Source of the DNA: Lachnospiraceae bacterium
GTDB lineage: Bacteria; Bacillota; Clostridia; Lachnospirales; Lachnospiraceae
Length of the DNA stretch: 64,000 nt
Assembly (NCBI GenBank): GCA_900770345.1
Contig: CAAGKF010000165.1
Span: 1 to 64,000 of the forward strand
Direction: 5' to 3'
Positions 7,847 to 16,230 of the stretch are shown here, in pieces. The stretch's first letter is position 1, and each line of letters begins with the position of its first letter. The notes under the pieces were generated by a model that was not told where the DNA came from, ran no database searches, and was given only the letters and a program-made list of their open reading frames with translations. Both the position numbers and the translations under genes were made by a program.

Positions 7847-9859
7847 ATGATGGCAAAAAAAGGCAGTTTATCAATTACAAGCGAAAACATTTTCCCGGTG
7901 ATCAAAAAGTGGCTGTATTCTGATCACGATATTTTCTACAGAGAGCTGATCAGCAACGGCTGTGACGCTATTACCAAGCTGAAGAAGCTGGAACTGATCG
8001 GTGAGTATGAGAAGCCTGAGGATGTGGAATATAAGATTGAGGTCAGTGTCAATCAGACAGAAAAGACGATCACGGTAAAGGACAACGGTCTTGGAATGAC
8101 GGAGGAAGAGATCGACAAATATATTAATCAGATCGCTTTCTCCGGTGTTCAGGATTTTATGGAAAAGTATAAGGATAAGGCCAATGAGGATCAGATCATC
8201 GGACATTTCGGTCTTGGTTTTTATTCCGCGTTCATGGTGGCTGACAAGGTTACCATTGACTCTCTGTCCTATAAAAAGGATGCAAAGCCGGTTCACTGGG
8301 AATCTGAGGGCGGCGTTGATTTTGAGATGTCCGACGGAGAGAAGGCAGAGGTCGGTACATCCATCACCCTGTATCTGAATGAAGAAAGTACGGAATTCTG
8401 CAATGAGTACAGGGCAAGAGAGGTCATTGAAAAGTACTGTGCCTTTATGCCGGTGCATATTTTCCTGAAGAATGAAACGGCGGAGCCTCAGTATGAGACC
8501 ATCGAGAAGGATGAGCTGACAGAGAAGGATACCGTGATCGAAACAGTTGTGGAGCCGGCAAAGACGGAAGAAAAGGAAAAAGAAGACGGCACCAAGGAGA
8601 CGGTGGAGATCGAGCCTTCCCGTGAAAAGTACAAGATCTTAAAGCGTCCGGTTGCATTAAATGATACCAATCCTCTGTGGAATAAGCATCCCAACGAATG
8701 CAGCGAGGAGGAGTATAAGGAATTCTACCGCAGGGTATTCCGCGATTATAAGGAACCGCTGTTCTGGATCCATCTGAATATGGATTATCCCTTCAATTTA
8801 AAAGGTATTCTGTATTTCCCGAAGATCAATATGGAGTACGACAGCCTGGAAGGTACGATCAAGCTGTATAATAATCAGGTATTTATCGCTGATAACATCA
8901 AGGAAGTGATTCCTGAATTCCTGATGCTTCTGAAGGGTGTCATCGACTGCCCGGATCTTCCTCTGAATGTTTCCAGAAGTGCTCTGCAGAATGACGGATT
9001 TGTTAAGAAGATCTCCGATTATATTACCAAGAAGGTAGCTGACAAGCTGTCCGGCATGTGCAAGACAGACCGCGAGAATTACGAGAAATACTGGGATGAT
9101 ATTGCGCCCTTTATTAAGTTCGGTTATATCAAGGACGAGAAATTTGCCGAGAAGATGGGCGATTACATTCTGTACAAGAACCTGGAGGGCAAGTATCTGA
9201 CACTTCAGGACTGCCTGGATGAAAATAAAGAGAAGCATGAGAATACCATTTTCTATGTGACAGATGAAAAGGAGCAGAGTCAGTACATCAATATGTTCAA
9301 AGAAGAGGGCATTGATGCTGTCATCATGCCTGCTGCTATTGATAATCCTTTCATCAGCCATGTAGAGCAGAAGAAAGAGGGCCTGAAGTTCCTGCGGATC
9401 GATACGGATCTGAACGAAGCCTTTAAGGAAGAGATAAAGGAAGACGACGAGGACTTCAAGAAGACATCCGAGGAGCTGAAGGAAGTATTCAAGAAGGCTC
9501 TGAATAATGACAAGCTGGATATTAAGGTTGAAAAGATGAAGAATACCGGCGTTGCTTCTGTCATCACCGTATCTGAGGATACAAGACGTATGCAGGATAT
9601 GATGAAGATGTACAGCATGGGCGGTATGGATATGGGAATGTTCGGCGCGGCAGGTGAGACCCTGGTGCTGAACGCAAACCATCCTCTGGTTCAGATGGTT
9701 CTGGAAAATAAAGAGGATGAAAATACTTCAAAAATCTGTGAGCAGCTGTACGACCTGGCATCTTTAAGCCGCGGACAGCTTTCACCGGAACGTATGACAA
9801 AATTTGTAAACCGAAGCAATGAGATCATGATGCTGATGGCGGGAAAAAAGGCTGAGTAA
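7847..9859 (+). CDS. htpG: HtpG, bacterial Hsp90 chaperone
   Basis: This 670-residue protein is an ATP-dependent chaperone. The N-terminal GHKL ATPase domain shows the conserved Glu/Asn helix (YRELISNGCDA), DNGLGMT, and the glycine-rich lid (GHFGLGFYSAFMV). A charged linker around residues 225-260 (TEEKEKEDGTKE) is followed by the middle domain (NDTNPLW, FPKINMEYD, LPLNVSRSALQ) and a C-terminal dimerisation domain. Slightly longer than the ~630-residue norm because of the linker. The start ATG at 7847 is 7 bases after AGAGG; a second ATG follows directly. CIRCE and promoter upstream place it under HrcA, as with the dnaK operon. Confidence 0.97.
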   Translation: MMAKKGSLSITSENIFPVIKKWLYSDHDIFYRELISNGCDAITKLKKLELIGEYEKPEDVEYKIEVSVNQTEKTITVKDNGLGMTEEEIDKYINQIAFSGVQDFMEKYKDKANEDQIIGHFGLGFYSAFMVADKVTIDSLSYKKDAKPVHWESEGGVDFEMSDGEKAEVGTSITLYLNEESTEFCNEYRAREVIEKYCAFMPVHIFLKNETAEPQYETIEKDELTEKDTVIETVVEPAKTEEKEKEDGTKETVEIEPSREKYKILKRPVALNDTNPLWNKHPNECSEEEYKEFYRRVFRDYKEPLFWIHLNMDYPFNLKGILYFPKINMEYDSLEGTIKLYNNQVFIADNIKEVIPEFLMLLKGVIDCPDLPLNVSRSALQNDGFVKKISDYITKKVADKLSGMCKTDRENYEKYWDDIAPFIKFGYIKDEKFAEKMGDYILYKNLEGKYLTLQDCLDENKEKHENTIFYVTDEKEQSQYINMFKEEGIDAVIMPAAIDNPFISHVEQKKEGLKFLRIDTDLNEAFKEEIKEDDEDFKKTSEELKEVFKKALNNDKLDIKVEKMKNTGVASVITVSEDTRRMQDMMKMYSMGGMDMGMFGAAGETLVLNANHPLVQMVLENKEDENTSKICEQLYDLASLSRGQLSPERMTKFVNRSNEIMMLMAGKKAE

Positions 9860-9971
9860 TGCCTGAAAAGAGAGTGCCGGCACGGAAGGAAACTGCAGTG
9901 GTTCTGAAGACAGGACTGCTGCAGGCCCCGGGCCGGTGCTTCTGTACATGGAAAAATCAGGAGGACAGAGA

Positions 9972-11417
9972 GTGAACAGAAATAAAAACGGAAGTAAACT
10001 GAAAAAGAGCCTGATGGCCCTGGGGCTTGGCGTAATGCTTACGGCAGCAGCTGCCTGCACGGCCTGGGCGGATCCTATGGGATTAAGTATTCTGGAAGGG
10101 AATACCGTAAAGAGCCGGGACGGAGGATTTGCGGTATCTTTTCCCGCAGGCTATCAGGTGACCAGAGACGGGTCTGCGTCTTCCCTGAGCTATCGTCTTG
10201 CGGAGGGGATGAAGGAAGATGGAAGCAAGGTGGATTTTGTGGCAGCTTCGGTGGATGAAGCGGCAAAGCGTTATATTGTCAATATCGGCATTATTGTAGA
10301 TACAGGCAGCGCAGGCGATGCATCTTTTAATCCGGAGAAGATTAAACAGGAGATGGCAGCCGGCGGAGTGGATGCGTCTTATGTGGAAACAGGAAGCCGC
10401 ACGCTGGGAAATTCTTCCTATAATTACATACGTTTCGATTATGGAAAACAGATGGCCGACTATGCCAGAGATTATATGACCTCCTCCGGTGCGGACAGCG
10501 GACAGATGGAGGCAGCAAAAGAGCAGCTGGCTGTGATCGAAAATATGATGGTACGTGATCTGTATTATTATCAGAACGGAGACCAGGCATATGCTCTGTG
10601 CCGGTGCTATTCTGCTGATATGGCTCAGGAGGCGGCAAATGAGCTGGAGCTGTTTCAGCCTTATTCCGATCAGTCGGGGTGGGTCTTCAGTCAGGATCAG
10701 GGCTGGAGTTATCTGAATTCCGACGGTTCCCGGGCGGCAAATGTCTGGGTTCAGGATGAAGCCGGTCTTACCTATCATCTGGATGGAAACGGCGCTATTC
10801 AGTACAATGCCTGGATCGAGGAAGGCGGAAGATGGAAATATGCCGATGAATTCGGCCATATGGTGACTTCTGTGACAAAAACGATCAACGGTGTTCAGTA
10901 TACCTTCGGAGCCGACGGTTTTCTGACGGAGGGAAGTGAGCGTCCGGCTCATGACTATGAGCTGGGTACAATAGAGGGAAAGACTTATATCAACCGCTGG
11001 GCCGATATCAGGATGACCTTCCCGGAAACTGCTGAGATGAGACTGGGAGACGGCAGCGATATTACCTATCCGCTGGCTGGTGGTGAGCATGTGGATGTGA
11101 ATGATCCGGAGCTGAGTTACCGTATAACAGTAGATTTTACGGATAATCAGATCTCTCTTGACCGTTATCTGGAACAGCTGGCAGCCTATGGAAACACGGA
11201 GGGATACAAGGTGGACTTTGTGGGATCAGAAATGATCGGAGGCTATGAATACAAGGTCTGCAGGTCCTCCTACGATTTCGGAGACGGCACATCCCACCAT
11301 TCCGATACTTATGTGAGAAGGATTGATGGAAAGATGGTGGAGCTGTATTTTGATTATTATGATGAGATGAGGGCTCAGGCCGACAGCGTATTTGCCAGCA
11401 TTGCACGGGCAGACTGA
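9972..11417 (+). CDS. secreted protein with cell-wall-binding-type repeats
   Basis: This 481-residue exported protein starts at GTG 9972, 7 bases after AGGAGG; a longer in-frame start at 9936 lacks such a site. Residues ~1-35 form a signal peptide ending ACTAWA. An N-terminal globular region (about 36-215; VSFPAGYQV) and a C-terminal one (about 325-481; IRMTFPETAEM) look like paired versions of the same domain. Between them lie cell-wall-binding-type repeats (GWSYLNSDGS, YHLDGNGAIQYNAWI, YTFGADGFL). It probably sits on or near the cell surface. No catalytic motif was recognised. It follows htpG without a clear terminator, but its own promoter was not identified. Confidence 0.75.
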   Translation: MNRNKNGSKLKKSLMALGLGVMLTAAAACTAWADPMGLSILEGNTVKSRDGGFAVSFPAGYQVTRDGSASSLSYRLAEGMKEDGSKVDFVAASVDEAAKRYIVNIGIIVDTGSAGDASFNPEKIKQEMAAGGVDASYVETGSRTLGNSSYNYIRFDYGKQMADYARDYMTSSGADSGQMEAAKEQLAVIENMMVRDLYYYQNGDQAYALCRCYSADMAQEAANELELFQPYSDQSGWVFSQDQGWSYLNSDGSRAANVWVQDEAGLTYHLDGNGAIQYNAWIEEGGRWKYADEFGHMVTSVTKTINGVQYTFGADGFLTEGSERPAHDYELGTIEGKTYINRWADIRMTFPETAEMRLGDGSDITYPLAGGEHVDVNDPELSYRITVDFTDNQISLDRYLEQLAAYGNTEGYKVDFVGSEMIGGYEYKVCRSSYDFGDGTSHHSDTYVRRIDGKMVELYFDYYDEMRAQADSVFASIARAD

Positions 11418-11496
11418 TAAAAAGGCGGGAAAAAGGGCTGCAGAGCATCGCGGTTGTTGCTGTTCAGACGGAAGCAGACACATCTGAGATTAAGGA

Positions 11497-11525
11497 TTGC
11501 AATTTATGTTATATATTGTTATAAT
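11497..11525 (+). promoter_or_regulatory. promoter of degV
   Basis: TTGCAA (-35) and TATAAT (-10) are separated by 17 bases. Confidence 0.7.
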
Positions 11526-11527
11526 AA

Positions 11528-11544
11528 GTAGTAATGAATACTAC
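11528..11544. promoter_or_regulatory. operator-like palindrome at the degV transcription start
   Basis: GTAGTA-N5-TACTAC begins 3 bases after the -10 element, covering the predicted start point. This is where a repressor would bind; no regulator can be named. Confidence 0.45.
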
Positions 11545-11582
11545 ATGTTAGAACATACAATGAAAAAACCGGAGGCTTAGAT

Positions 11583-12443
11583 ATGACCTATAAGATAATA
11601 GGAGACAGCTGTCTCGACCTTACGGAGGATATGAAAAAAGATCCAGTATTTCAGATGATTCCGTTAACTCTCCAGGTGGGGAACGTCCAGGTTACGGATG
11701 ATGAAACCTTTGATCAGAAGGCATTTATTGATCTGGTAAAAGCCTGCCCGGAGTGCCCCAAAACGGCCTGCCCGTCACCGGAAACCTTTAAGAATGCTTA
11801 TGAGGAAGCGGATGCGGAGGCTGTATTTGTCGTTACACTGTCTTCTCATTTGAGCGGCAGCTATAATTCTGCTGTATTGGCGAAGAAGCTGTATGAAGAG
11901 GAGCAGGAAGAGCTGGGGCAGAGAGAAGGAAGAAAAAAGATCGCCGTATTTGATTCCGAATCCGCGTCTGCCGGTGAACTGAATATTGCTCTTTATATTC
12001 GCTCCCTTTGTGAGGCCGGTCTGGATTTTGAGGAGATAGTGGAAAAAGCAGCAGCACATCGGGACAGGATGAATACCTACTTTGTATTGGAGAGTCTGGA
12101 TACTCTGCGAAAGAACGGACGCCTTTCCGGTCTGCAGGCATTTTTCGCAACGGCACTCAATATAAAGCCGGTGATGGGCGGAGATAAGGGCGTTATCATA
12201 AAACTGGATCAGGCCCGCGGCATCAATAAGGCTCTGCAGCGCATGTGCGATATTGCGGCGAAGGAGTCAGGCGATACTGCGAAGAAATGTGCCGTTATCT
12301 GTCACGTGAATAATCCTCAGAGAGCAGAGTACGTGAAGGCGGAGCTGGAGAAAAGGGCTTCCTTCGGTCAGATTATTCTTACCAATGCGGCAGGTGTGGC
12401 TACGGTTTATGCCAATGACGGAGGCATCGTGCTGGCGATCTGA
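11583..12443 (+). CDS. DegV family fatty-acid-binding protein
   Basis: This 286-residue protein belongs to the DegV/EDD family, whose members bind a fatty acid and in Firmicutes serve as FakB-type partners of a fatty acid kinase. Family marks are the N-terminal GDSCLDLT (usually DSxxDL), TACPSPETF, TLSSHLSGSYNSA and the C-terminal AVICHVNNP. It is full length. ACCGGAGG precedes the start. It has its own promoter with a palindrome on the start point, and capA follows 40 bases downstream. A second DegV protein is encoded at 30168. Which fatty acids are bound cannot be read from sequence. Confidence 0.92.
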   Translation: MTYKIIGDSCLDLTEDMKKDPVFQMIPLTLQVGNVQVTDDETFDQKAFIDLVKACPECPKTACPSPETFKNAYEEADAEAVFVVTLSSHLSGSYNSAVLAKKLYEEEQEELGQREGRKKIAVFDSESASAGELNIALYIRSLCEAGLDFEEIVEKAAAHRDRMNTYFVLESLDTLRKNGRLSGLQAFFATALNIKPVMGGDKGVIIKLDQARGINKALQRMCDIAAKESGDTAKKCAVICHVNNPQRAEYVKAELEKRASFGQIILTNAAGVATVYANDGGIVLAI

Positions 12444-12483
12444 CAGCGCGGCCGGGTGTGATGGCAGGATATAGAGGAAGAAG

Positions 12484-13707
12484 ATGAAACGAAAAGGATG
12501 GATCATAGCAGCAGCTTCCGTAATGGGGCTGCTGCTGGCAGTTATCGTTGTATTTTTTCTGTGGCACGGATCTCAGAAAAAGTATACGGATGCGGGAAAT
12601 TTTATAAATGAGGGGACCGGCATGACGCCAGAAAGCAGCCCGGAAACATGGGCTGAATCCGGAGAAGATACAGAAACGGAAAATACGGAAAGCGTGCAGA
12701 CGGAAAATGCACAAACAGAAAATGCGGAAAGGGAGAGTCCGCGGACGGATGATGAGTCCGGGGAACAGGAAGGTACTCTGCGCTTCGTCTTTGCCGGAGA
12801 TGTGCTTTTGTCAGATTATGTGCTGGGTGCTTATGAGCGGGGCGGCGGTATCCGGGGTGTGGTGGATGAGGAACTTCAGCAGGTGATCGATTCAGGAGAT
12901 GTGTTTATGGTCAACCAGGAGTTCCCCTTCAGCAGCAGAGGATCTGCGGCGCCGGATAAGCAGTATACCTTCCGCCTTCCTCCGGAAAAGGTTTCTCTTC
13001 TCCGGGAGATGAACATCGATATTGTGACACTGGCAAATAATCATGCTATGGATTACGGAACAGATGCTTTGCTGGATACATGTCAGACGCTGGATCAGGC
13101 GGGGATCCTCCGGGTGGGAGCAGGCTCTGATCTGAAGGAGGCCAGCGCACCGGCGATCATGGAAATGAAAGGAAAGAAGATCGGATTTCTGGGCGCATCC
13201 CGTGTTATTCCGGTGGCGTCCTGGAATGCCACGGATACAAAGCCGGGCATGCTCACTACCTATGATCCGGCGCTGCTTCTGGAGGAGATCCGGCAGCTGC
13301 GTGAACGCTGCGATTACGTGATTGTCTATGTTCACTGGGGGCTCGAACGTCATGAGCGGCCGGAAGAGTACCAGCGCCGGCTGGGTCAGCAGTATATCGA
13401 CGCCGGAGCGGATCTGGTTATCGGCAGTCATCCGCATGTGCTCCAGGGCTTAGAGTATTACAAGGGAAAGCCGATCGTATACAGTCTGGGAAATTTTGTG
13501 TTTGGGAGCAGTATTCCGAGAACAGCGCTGCTGACAGCGGAATGGGACGGAGAAGAGACCGTTCTTAAGCTGATACCGGCGGTTTCCGCATCCGGCTCCA
13601 CAAAAGCTGTGACAGAGGCGGAAAAAAAAGCGGAATTTGATCAGTATATGACAGAAATTTCTTACGGCGCTGCAGTGGAGAACGGACTGGTTGTGCCGCA
13701 GCAGTAA
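12484..13707 (+). CDS. CapA family protein (poly-gamma-glutamate capsule type)
   Basis: This 407-residue protein has one N-terminal membrane anchor (about residues 6-25), then a Glu/Thr/Asn-rich spacer with near-repeats of TENAQTENAE, then a metallophosphoesterase-like PGA_cap domain (about 98-380). Visible family motifs are FAGDVLLS, NQEFPFS, TLANNHAMDYG, YVHWGLE, GSHPHVLQG and YSLGNFVF. CapA proteins act outside the membrane in poly-gamma-glutamate capsule synthesis, but isolated relatives without capB/capC, as here, have no settled role. It starts 40 bases after degV and is probably in its operon. The gene ends 23 bases from the convergent radical SAM gene. Confidence 0.9.
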   Translation: MKRKGWIIAAASVMGLLLAVIVVFFLWHGSQKKYTDAGNFINEGTGMTPESSPETWAESGEDTETENTESVQTENAQTENAERESPRTDDESGEQEGTLRFVFAGDVLLSDYVLGAYERGGGIRGVVDEELQQVIDSGDVFMVNQEFPFSSRGSAAPDKQYTFRLPPEKVSLLREMNIDIVTLANNHAMDYGTDALLDTCQTLDQAGILRVGAGSDLKEASAPAIMEMKGKKIGFLGASRVIPVASWNATDTKPGMLTTYDPALLLEEIRQLRERCDYVIVYVHWGLERHERPEEYQRRLGQQYIDAGADLVIGSHPHVLQGLEYYKGKPIVYSLGNFVFGSSIPRTALLTAEWDGEETVLKLIPAVSASGSTKAVTEAEKKAEFDQYMTEISYGAAVENGLVVPQQ

Positions 13708-13730
13708 TTTCGTTCTAAGGGAGAAGTATT

Positions 13731-14663
13731 TTAAAGGGAAAAGTATTTCCCCTGCCACGTTCCGCGTTCCCTGAATCTCTTATGAAGGCTGTTGAGCACC
13801 AGGCGTTTGTTTCCGCTCCATAAGGGAGCGATGAGAAGGCTCTTGGGACCGTCGCCTGTAATGCGGTGTATGGTCATTCCGGGCGGCAGTATTTCCACAC
13901 AGTCAATGACAAGATCAATATATTCTTCCATGGTGAAGAGAGGAAAGGGATCCTTCCGGTAGATATCTGCCAGATCGGTCCCTTTTAGTATGTGCAGGAG
14001 CTGAAGCTTGATGCCGTCCACAGGCCGGCGGGCCAGATAAGAGACCGTTTCCTTCATCATGCCGGGGGATTCACCGGGTAGTCCCAGGATCACGTGGACA
14101 ATGACTGTCAGGCCGGCAGCTTTCAGCCGTGTCAGAGCATCCTCAAAAACAGGAAGTTCGTATCCGCGGCGGATAAAACGGGCGGTGGAAGAGTGAATGG
14201 TCTGGAGTCCCAGCTCCACCCACAGCGGTTTTATGCTGTTAAGTTCAGCCAGAAGCCTGACGGTTTCCGGCCCCAGACAGTCGGGACGGGTGCCGACGGA
14301 CAGAGCGGCAATATCGGGATGGCCTGCAGCCTCCGAAAACAGGGAGCGCAGACGGGGAAGAGGGGCATAGGTGTTGGTGTAGGACTGAAAATAAGCGATA
14401 TAGCGGCCGGCATTTTCCGGCATTTTAGCAGCTACCCGTGTTTTGGCCCGCTCAATCTGTTCGGATACAGTTACACATACTGCTTCCGCAAAATCTCCGG
14501 AGCCGCCTTCGCTGCAGAAAATGCAGCCGCGGCTGCCAAGGGTGCCGTCGCGGTTGGGACAGGTCATACCGCCGCCCAGGGACAGCTTGTAGATCTTCTG
14601 CCCGAACTGCTTTTTCAGCTCGTAATCCAGAGAATGATAAGGTTTTCCGTTCCATTCAGTCAT
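13731..14663 (-). CDS. YhcC-type radical SAM protein (TIGR01212 family)
   Basis: This 310-residue protein has the radical SAM cluster motif near residue 35 (CPNRDGTLGSRGCIFC), a spacing typical of the YhcC/TIGR01212 family. Later motifs include YFQSYTNTYAPL, SVGTRPDC, ELGLQT and the LQLLHILKGT region. It should bind [4Fe-4S] and SAM and catalyse a radical reaction; the substrate is not established, although relatives have been linked to tRNA modification. Start ATG 14663 is chosen because GGAGG lies upstream; the frame continues further 5' into the promoter. It is divergent from galactokinase. Confidence 0.9.
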   Translation of the reverse strand: MTEWNGKPYHSLDYELKKQFGQKIYKLSLGGGMTCPNRDGTLGSRGCIFCSEGGSGDFAEAVCVTVSEQIERAKTRVAAKMPENAGRYIAYFQSYTNTYAPLPRLRSLFSEAAGHPDIAALSVGTRPDCLGPETVRLLAELNSIKPLWVELGLQTIHSSTARFIRRGYELPVFEDALTRLKAAGLTVIVHVILGLPGESPGMMKETVSYLARRPVDGIKLQLLHILKGTDLADIYRKDPFPLFTMEEYIDLVIDCVEILPPGMTIHRITGDGPKSLLIAPLWSGNKRLVLNSLHKRFRERGTWQGKYFSL

Positions 14664-14697
14664 GATGCATGGGCCTCCGGGTTCTGATATTGTCTCA

Positions 14698-14726
14698 ATT
14701 ATATCAGCAGAAAAAAATTCCTGCAA
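14698..14726 (-). promoter_or_regulatory. promoter of the radical SAM gene
   Basis: On the minus strand, TTGCAG and TATAAT are spaced by 17 bases, just upstream of the chosen start at 14663. Confidence 0.7.
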
Positions 14727-14727
14727 T

Positions 14728-14773
14728 ATCACAGAATATTGTATTGTGATTCCGGATGCATTCGTGCTAAACT
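14728..14773 (+). promoter_or_regulatory. galK promoter with overlapping inverted repeat
   Basis: ATCACA-N11-TGTGAT (14728-14750) overlaps the -35 (TTGTGA, 14744-14749), with an extended -10 TGC-TAAACT at 14765-14773. The repeat also abuts the divergent radical SAM promoter, so one regulator could affect both genes. Confidence 0.5.
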
Positions 14774-14799
14774 GAAGAAAAAAAGGAGCGAGGGTTACT

Positions 14800-16089
14800 A
14801 TGAAAATAAATGAAACAGTCCGGCTGCTGGAAGAAGGAAAGGCGGATAAGCTGTTTGGGCAGCTGTACGGAGAAAAGGCAGTCAGTGAAAATGTAACTCG
14901 TTATGTTAATCTGCTGAGGGGATATAAGAGCACCTTCGGCGATGGAGAGATCAGCCTGTTTTCTTCTCCGGGACGCACAGAGATCAGCGGAAATCACACA
15001 GATCACAATAACGGAAAGGTTCTGGCAGGGAGCATCAATCTGGACTGCGTGGGTGTGGCTGGAATCAATTTCTCCAACAATGTCCGCATTGTAAGCGAGA
15101 CCTATCACCAGGATTTTACGATCGATCTGAATCATCTGGAGCCCAGCTCCAAAAAGGCGGGAACGGTGGATCTTGTGAAGGGACTTCTTATGGGATTCAA
15201 AAAGTCCGGTTACGCGGTGGGCGGCTTTAACGCGTACATAACCAGCAACGTGATCAGTGCGGCGGGTGTCAGCTCCTCAGCGGCTTTCGAGATGCTTCTT
15301 TGTTCCATGCTGAATACTTTCTTCAATGAGGGGCGCATGAATACGGTAGCTTATGCTCACATCGGAAAATATTCCGAAAATCATTACTGGGATAAGGCTT
15401 CCGGACTTCTGGATCAGATGGCCTGTGCAGTGGGCGGTCTGATAACCATTGATTTTATGGAGCCGACAGCTCCTGTGGTGGAGAAAATCGATTTTGATTT
15501 CAGCTCTCAGGATCACAGCCTGATCATCGTACAGACGGGAAAAGGCCATGCGGATCTGAGCGCAGATTATTCCTCTGTTCCCAATGAGATGAAAAAGGTC
15601 GCTCAGTTTTTCGGAAAGGAAGTGCTGGCTCAGGTGAAGGAGCAGGATGTGATCGATCATCTGGCAGAGGTGCGCAGGTTTGCCGGAGACCGTTCGGTTC
15701 TGCGTGCGCTTCATTTCTTCGAGGAAAACAAGAGAGTGGAGGAAGAGGTGAGGGCTCTGAAGGAAAACAGGTTCCAGGATTTCCTGACAGGTATAACCGC
15801 CTCCGGAAATTCCTCCTGGAAATGGCTGCAGAACTGTTTTACCAACAGCGCTTACCAGGAGCAGGGAATTACGATCACGCTGGCATTGACGGAAATGTTT
15901 ATTGCAGAGAAGAAGAGAGGAGCCTGCAGAGTTCACGGCGGAGGCTTTGCCGGCGTTATAATGGCGATGCTTCCCAATGATCTTGTGGATGAATATATTG
16001 CTTATATTGAAAAGGCAGTGGGAGAGGGAAGTGCATACAGGATGAGTATCCGTCCCTGCGGAGCCATCTGCGTCAGCGATATGCTGTAA
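14800..16089 (+). CDS. galK: galactokinase (GHMP kinase family)
   Basis: This 429-residue protein phosphorylates galactose to galactose-1-phosphate in the Leloir pathway. It has the galactokinase signature near residue 55 (GRTEISGNHTDHNNG), the GHMP ATP-binding motif (SAAGVSSSAAFE) and the C-terminal GAGFGG-type motif as VHGGGFAGV. The signature is slightly off-consensus (usual GRVNLIGEHTDY) but has the key residues. No other gal genes are adjacent, so it is not in a Leloir operon here. GGAGCGAGG precedes the start codon. A different GHMP sugar kinase is possible but less likely. Confidence 0.85.
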   Translation: MKINETVRLLEEGKADKLFGQLYGEKAVSENVTRYVNLLRGYKSTFGDGEISLFSSPGRTEISGNHTDHNNGKVLAGSINLDCVGVAGINFSNNVRIVSETYHQDFTIDLNHLEPSSKKAGTVDLVKGLLMGFKKSGYAVGGFNAYITSNVISAAGVSSSAAFEMLLCSMLNTFFNEGRMNTVAYAHIGKYSENHYWDKASGLLDQMACAVGGLITIDFMEPTAPVVEKIDFDFSSQDHSLIIVQTGKGHADLSADYSSVPNEMKKVAQFFGKEVLAQVKEQDVIDHLAEVRRFAGDRSVLRALHFFEENKRVEEEVRALKENRFQDFLTGITASGNSSWKWLQNCFTNSAYQEQGITITLALTEMFIAEKKRGACRVHGGGFAGVIMAMLPNDLVDEYIAYIEKAVGEGSAYRMSIRPCGAICVSDML

Positions 16090-16135
16090 GAAAACAGAGA
16101 ACAGGAACTATTGAAAACGAATTGAAAACAATGAA

Positions 16136-16198
16136 AGATCCCCCGTCATCAGGTATGCCGGACGGCAAAGTGCCGGAATACCTGATAACGGGGGATCT
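16136..16198. terminator. long hairpin between convergent galK and pncB
   Basis: AGATCCCCCGT pairs with ACGGGGGATCT, and ATCAGGTAT with ATACCTGAT, forming a 20-bp imperfect stem capped by a CGGCA-AAG-TGCCG hairpin. No long T tract follows on the plus strand; on the minus strand GATCTTTC follows. It may be a bidirectional terminator or a small repeat element. Confidence 0.55.
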
Positions 16199-16203
16199 GT
16201 ATT

Positions 16204-16224
16204 GTAACAGTGAAGAACTGTTAC
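16204..16224. promoter_or_regulatory. operator-like palindrome just past the pncB stop
   Basis: GTAACAGT-N5-ACTGTTAC is a perfect 8-bp inverted repeat 7 bases from the pncB stop codon. It matches a second 21-base palindrome in the pncB promoter region (17718-17738) at 17 of 21 positions. Confidence 0.5.
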
Positions 16225-16230
16225 GCTGTG

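Noticed and set aside
8798..9682. A 294-residue frame antisense to htpG
   Set aside because: Shadow of a conserved gene with no supporting signals.
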